Position numbers and translations under genes: made by a program | The notes under the pieces: generated by a model | The model's input: only the letters and a program-made list of their open reading frames with translations | Database searches by the model: none | Told to the model about the DNA's origin: nothing | Part shown: positions 5,240 to 5,337 of the stretch, in pieces | Layout: every line of letters begins with the position of its first letter | Position numbering within the stretch: the stretch's first letter is position 1 | From: Bacteroidales bacterium | GTDB taxonomy: Bacteria > Bacteroidota > Bacteroidia > Bacteroidales > F082 | NCBI GenBank assembly: GCA_020853175.1 | Contig: JADYZK010000491.1 | Coordinates: 1-5,337 of the forward strand | Direction of reading: 5' to 3' | DNA length: 5,337 nt

Positions 5240-5274
5240 CAAAAGTAATCAATTCAGGGATTAAAGGATTCAAA
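5240..5274 (-). promoter_or_regulatory. Candidate promoter of the polyprenyl synthase gene
   Basis: On the - strand TACTTTTG (5247-5240) is a perfect Bacteroidota -7 box. TTTG (5274-5271), 23 nt upstream, can serve as the -33 element at the outer limit of accepted spacing. Start near 5233 gives a leader of about 44 nt. The -33 candidate is part of the first 16-bp unit of the neighbouring tandem repeat. Confidence 0.6.
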
Positions 5275-5322
5275 GATTCAAGGATTCAAAGATTAAAGGA
5301 TTCAAAGATTAAAGGATTCATC
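5259..5322. repeat. Tandem 8-bp repeat, eight units (GATTMAAR)
   Basis: Four consecutive 16-bp units, each made of two related 8-mers: GATTAAAG GATTCAAA (5259-5274), GATTCAAG GATTCAAA (5275-5290), GATTAAAG GATTCAAA (5291-5306), GATTAAAG GATTCATC (5307-5322). A degenerate copy AATTCAGG (5251-5258) may extend it leftward. It has no coding sense and lies upstream of the polyprenyl synthase promoter. Origin by slippage or as part of a mobile or dispersed intergenic repeat is possible. Confidence 0.85.
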
Positions 5323-5336
5323 CCGCACGTGCGGGA
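5321..5336. repeat. 16-bp GC-rich perfect palindrome adjoining the tandem repeat
   Basis: TCCCGCAC followed by GTGCGGGA is a perfect 8+8 bp palindrome with no spacer. It abuts and slightly overlaps the last A/T-rich repeat unit and contrasts with it in composition. It could be a REP/MITE-type end, a protein-binding site, or the hairpin of a terminator for a gene to the right. The window ends one base later, so this cannot be decided. Confidence 0.7.
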
Positions 5337-5337
5337 C

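Noticed and set aside
5259..5322. Tandem repeat as a CRISPR array
   Set aside because: The units are 8-16 bp and directly adjacent, with no spacers of unique sequence.

Overview
The window looks like a chromosomal segment of a member of the Bacteroidota. The evidence is several matches to the Bacteroidota promoter consensus (a -7 box TAnnTTTG with an upstream TTTG/TTG), weak or absent Shine-Dalgarno sequences, moderate GC content with A/T-rich spacers, a SMUG2-type (DUF4918) DNA glycosylase of the kind known from Pedobacter, and a tRNA without an encoded CCA. The genus cannot be named from the sequence.

Layout from left to right. The last 20 codons of an unidentified + strand gene are followed by a strong hairpin terminator. 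A CPBP-family membrane protease gene (- strand) and a DusB-like tRNA-dihydrouridine synthase gene (+ strand) diverge from a 19-nt perfect palindrome that contains a -7 box on each strand. The dus gene converges on, and overlaps by 41 bp, a HAD-superfamily phosphatase gene (- strand). The HAD gene in turn diverges from a tRNA gene with anticodon CAT, again from an inverted repeat built on a -7 box. The tRNA is closed by a bidirectional terminator. The rest is a - strand row, in transcription order: a long-chain trans-polyprenyl diphosphate synthase, a small DsrE/YchN-type sulfur-relay-like protein, and the SMUG2-type glycosylase. At the right edge, upstream of the polyprenyl synthase promoter, lie eight tandem 8-bp units followed by a 16-bp GC-rich palindrome cut by the window end.

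The genes are mostly housekeeping: tRNA modification, isoprenoid quinone side-chain synthesis and base-excision repair. They do not form an obvious pathway. The most unusual feature is the N-terminus of the DsrE/YchN-like gene. The best-supported ATG opens a 30-codon frame that reads as a lipoprotein signal peptide ending in a lipobox cysteine. One codon later that frame meets the classic -1 slippery heptamer A_AAA_AAG, and a -1 shift there enters the DsrE frame exactly. This could be programmed frameshifting, slippage on the A7 tract, a phase-variable or decayed gene, a sequencing indel, or a coincidence with a GTG start. The sequence alone does not decide.
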